This document shows positions 62,474 to 64,000 of a stretch of 64,000 nt of DNA, piece after piece. A program made the position numbers and the translations under genes. Position 1 is the stretch's first letter, and each line of letters starts with the position of its first letter. Source of the stretch: Rhizobiales bacterium Ga0077537 (lineage in GTDB: Bacteria; Pseudomonadota; Alphaproteobacteria; Rhizobiales; Hyphomicrobiaceae); assembly GCA_001464955.1 (NCBI GenBank), contig LNEM01000025.1:62001-126000 (forward strand). Direction: 5' to 3'. The notes under the pieces are model-generated. The model searched no databases, was not told where the DNA came from, and was given only the letters and a program-made list of their open reading frames with translations.

Positions 62474-63670
62474 CTACCAGGCCCGGCCGCCGCCGCCAGT
62501 CTCGCCCTTGGCCTTCTTGTACTTGTCGATCTCGCCGAGCACGGCGGCCTGTGACTCGGCGCCGGCCGTCTCGTGCTTCGTCTTGGCGTCGTCGTAGCTC
62601 CATTGGCGCAAACTGTTCGATGCGCGCTGGAAATGAGGGTGGACGTAGCGCGCCATCAATTCGTAGCTGCGCTTCGTCGCCTCCCAGTCGGCCCAGTTGT
62701 GCGCCAGCAGCAGCACTGCGCCGAAGCCGCCGTTGGATCCCTTCCACAGCCGCTCGAAATGCCGGATGCAGTCGTCCGGCGTCCCGATGCACGCGACGCC
62801 GTTCTCGACGAGGTAGTTCACCGGGTCCTCGATCCCCGCCGGAATGATCGGGAACGTCGCGACGTCCGTGAAGTACTTGGCAAAATTGGCGAGGCCGTGG
62901 GCCATGTCGGCGCGCGCCTTCTCGCGTGTCTCCGCGACATGCGCGAACGTCACGATCCGCCACTTCGAGCGATCCGGCGTCCGCCCGGCGGCCCGCGCGC
63001 TGTCCTCGTGGATGCCCCAGTTGGCGGCATGCGCCGCGAGCGCCTCGTCCGACGTGCCGCCGATCGAGAGCATGCCGATTCCGTACTTGCCCGAAGCGAG
63101 GGCCCCGACCGGCGAGCGCGACGAGGCGACCGCCATCTCCATCATGGGGTTCGAATAGGGCAGCAGCTGCAGTTTCGCCTGGTTCAGCGTGAACCAGTCG
63201 GTCGTCCGCGTCACCATGCGGCCCTGCATCAGCTCCATCAGGCACTCGAGCGACTCGCCCATGCGCCGGCGCTGGTCGGCAGCCTTCAGGCCGATCTTCT
63301 CCGCGTCGTAGATGAGCGAGCCCGGCCCGACGCCGAACATCGCCCGCCCCCGCGTCATGTGATCGAGCTGGATCATGCGCGAGGCGAGCGTGAACGGGTT
63401 ATGGTAGGGGAGCGACACGACGCCCGTCCCGAGCCGGATATGACGCGTGCGCTGGGCGGCCGCGGCGATGAACATCTCCGGGCAGGCAATGATCTCGAAG
63501 CCGCCCGAATGATGCTCGCCGATCCAGGCCTCGTGATAGTTGAGCCGGTCCAGATGTTCGACGAGGTCCATGTCTCGCTCGATCGCGAGGGTGGGATTCT
63601 CGTCGAGTGCGTGGAAGGGGGCGAGGAAGACCCCCGTCTTGAGGTAGCGATCGGGGAGTGGTTGCAACAT
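62474..63670 (-). CDS. LLM-class flavin-dependent monooxygenase
   Basis: 398 aa from ATG 63670 with AGGAGG seven bases upstream. Bacterial luciferase-like TIM barrel: LKTGVFLAPFHA, YHEAWIGEHHSGGFEIIACPEMFIAAAAQRT, IRLGTGVVSLPYHNPFTLASRMIQLDHMTRGRAMFGVGPG, and the C-terminal block VENGVACIGTPDDCIRHFERLW. Uses reduced FMN (or F420 in related enzymes) to oxidise an unknown substrate, often alkanes, sulphonates or ketones. Converges with the L,D-transpeptidase gene. Confidence 0.92.
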   Translation of the reverse strand: MLQPLPDRYLKTGVFLAPFHALDENPTLAIERDMDLVEHLDRLNYHEAWIGEHHSGGFEIIACPEMFIAAAAQRTRHIRLGTGVVSLPYHNPFTLASRMIQLDHMTRGRAMFGVGPGSLIYDAEKIGLKAADQRRRMGESLECLMELMQGRMVTRTTDWFTLNQAKLQLLPYSNPMMEMAVASSRSPVGALASGKYGIGMLSIGGTSDEALAAHAANWGIHEDSARAAGRTPDRSKWRIVTFAHVAETREKARADMAHGLANFAKYFTDVATFPIIPAGIEDPVNYLVENGVACIGTPDDCIRHFERLWKGSNGGFGAVLLLAHNWADWEATKRSYELMARYVHPHFQRASNSLRQWSYDDAKTKHETAGAESQAAVLGEIDKYKKAKGETGGGGRAW

Positions 63671-63843
63671 GGGTTTGCCTCCTGAGGACGGTCTCGGTTG
63701 CGGGCGGGCGCTGGGGGCCTGCGCGATGGCTCGCGCCAAGGCTAGCCTCAATTGCCGCCGGGAACCAATGCCGGGCGTTGCGACCCGGGCGATTTGTCAC
63801 CGAGAGAGCAGGTCGGCCCCTCGTCGAGCCGCGGAGTAAGAGA

Positions 63844-64000
63844 ATGCGTGCGCTGTGCCGGGCGTGTTGCGAGTGGTCGGGCCCGGAGCTGTCCGGGCCG
63901 GATCTTTGCGCCGCTTGTGGCGCGACGCGCATCGTCCGCCATCCCGAACTCGAGGCGCTCACCATCGCCCACATCGATTGCGACGCCTTCTATGCCTCCG
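63844..64000 (+). CDS. dinB: DNA polymerase IV (DinB) N-terminus, partial
   Basis: 52 residues before the window ends. An N-terminal CxxC...CxxC zinc-finger-like segment (RALCRACCEW and DLCAACGATRIV) precedes PELEALTIAHIDCDAFYAS, the Y-family catalytic motif with the first metal-binding Asp (HIDCDAFYAS). This zinc-finger extension is typical of alphaproteobacterial DinB. Error-prone translesion synthesis. No GTTC-N7-GTTC LexA box was found upstream. Confidence 0.9.
   Translation, partial: MRALCRACCEWSGPELSGPDLCAACGATRIVRHPELEALTIAHIDCDAFYAS

Noticed and set aside
63671-63843. LexA (SOS) box ahead of dinB
   Set aside because: I looked for GTTC-N7-GTTC and its reverse; only single half-sites (for example GGAACC) were present.
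1-64000. CRISPR array, prophage, rRNA or additional tRNA genes
   Set aside because: No regularly spaced repeats, no phage structural genes, and no second cloverleaf beyond the tRNA-Val were recognised.

Overview
The window is high-GC DNA with short intergenic gaps, many ATGA/GTGA start-stop overlaps and few AT-rich stretches. The gene set points to an alphaproteobacterium, most likely of the order Hyphomicrobiales (Rhizobiales). Supporting signs are a CpdR-type receiver next to an N-formylglutamate amidohydrolase and a HisN-type phosphatase, the block dapF / methylthiotransferase / ftsY / septation protein A, a SecB, a zinc-finger-bearing DinB start, and a TTAA-N7-TTAA (CtrA-type) motif. This is inference from gene content; no rRNA or other formal marker is present.

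Layout. 1-9.5 kb: a NYN-LOTUS protein (runs off the left edge), UDP-glucose dehydrogenase, an SDR, malic enzyme MaeB, and a divergent, partnerless SucA-type E1. 9.8-19.1 kb: the least ordinary block. A secreted subtilisin-like protease diverges from an ECF sigma factor that is followed by two paralogous membrane anti-sigma-like proteins. Then comes a four-gene overlapping operon: an unrecognised P-loop NTPase, a type I secretion ABC ATPase, its HlyD-type adaptor and a secreted alpha/beta hydrolase. 19.5-20.7 kb: a decayed IS91-type element in which both genes carry internal deletions. 21.4-26.6 kb: a BarA-like hybrid kinase divergent from a TadG-like envelope protein and two stand-alone receivers.

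27.3-32.6 kb: hemF, an ABC exporter, a YbdK-type ligase, a small membrane protein and a GST. 33.2-40.5 kb: acyl-CoA and oxidoreductase genes (hotdog thioesterase, two CaiB/BaiF CoA-transferases, MaoC hydratase, SDR, EthD-like protein) among small secreted or membrane proteins and a methyltransferase. 40.6-47.9 kb: dapF, mtaB-like, ftsY, two tandem YciB paralogues, a MarR regulator, an HHH/membrane protein and asd. 48-54.9 kb: an orphan Tat-exported molybdenum hydroxylase large subunit, a third CaiB, tRNA-Val(GAC), cpdR, N-formylglutamate amidohydrolase and hisN. 55-64 kb: a crotonase lacking both catalytic glutamates, an FAD-linked dehydrogenase, a MarR plus membrane-fusion-protein pair, secB, a cyclic-nucleotide-type sensor domain, an OmpR-family regulator, an L,D-transpeptidase, a luciferase-like monooxygenase and the start of dinB.

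How parts fit together: dapF and asd both serve lysine/peptidoglycan precursor synthesis, and ftsY and secB serve protein targeting. The CoA-transferases, MaoC, thioesterase, crotonase and SDRs suggest organic-acid or acyl-CoA catabolism. The protease/ECF/anti-sigma set and the adjoining secretion operon are the best candidates for an under-described envelope-sensing and export system.
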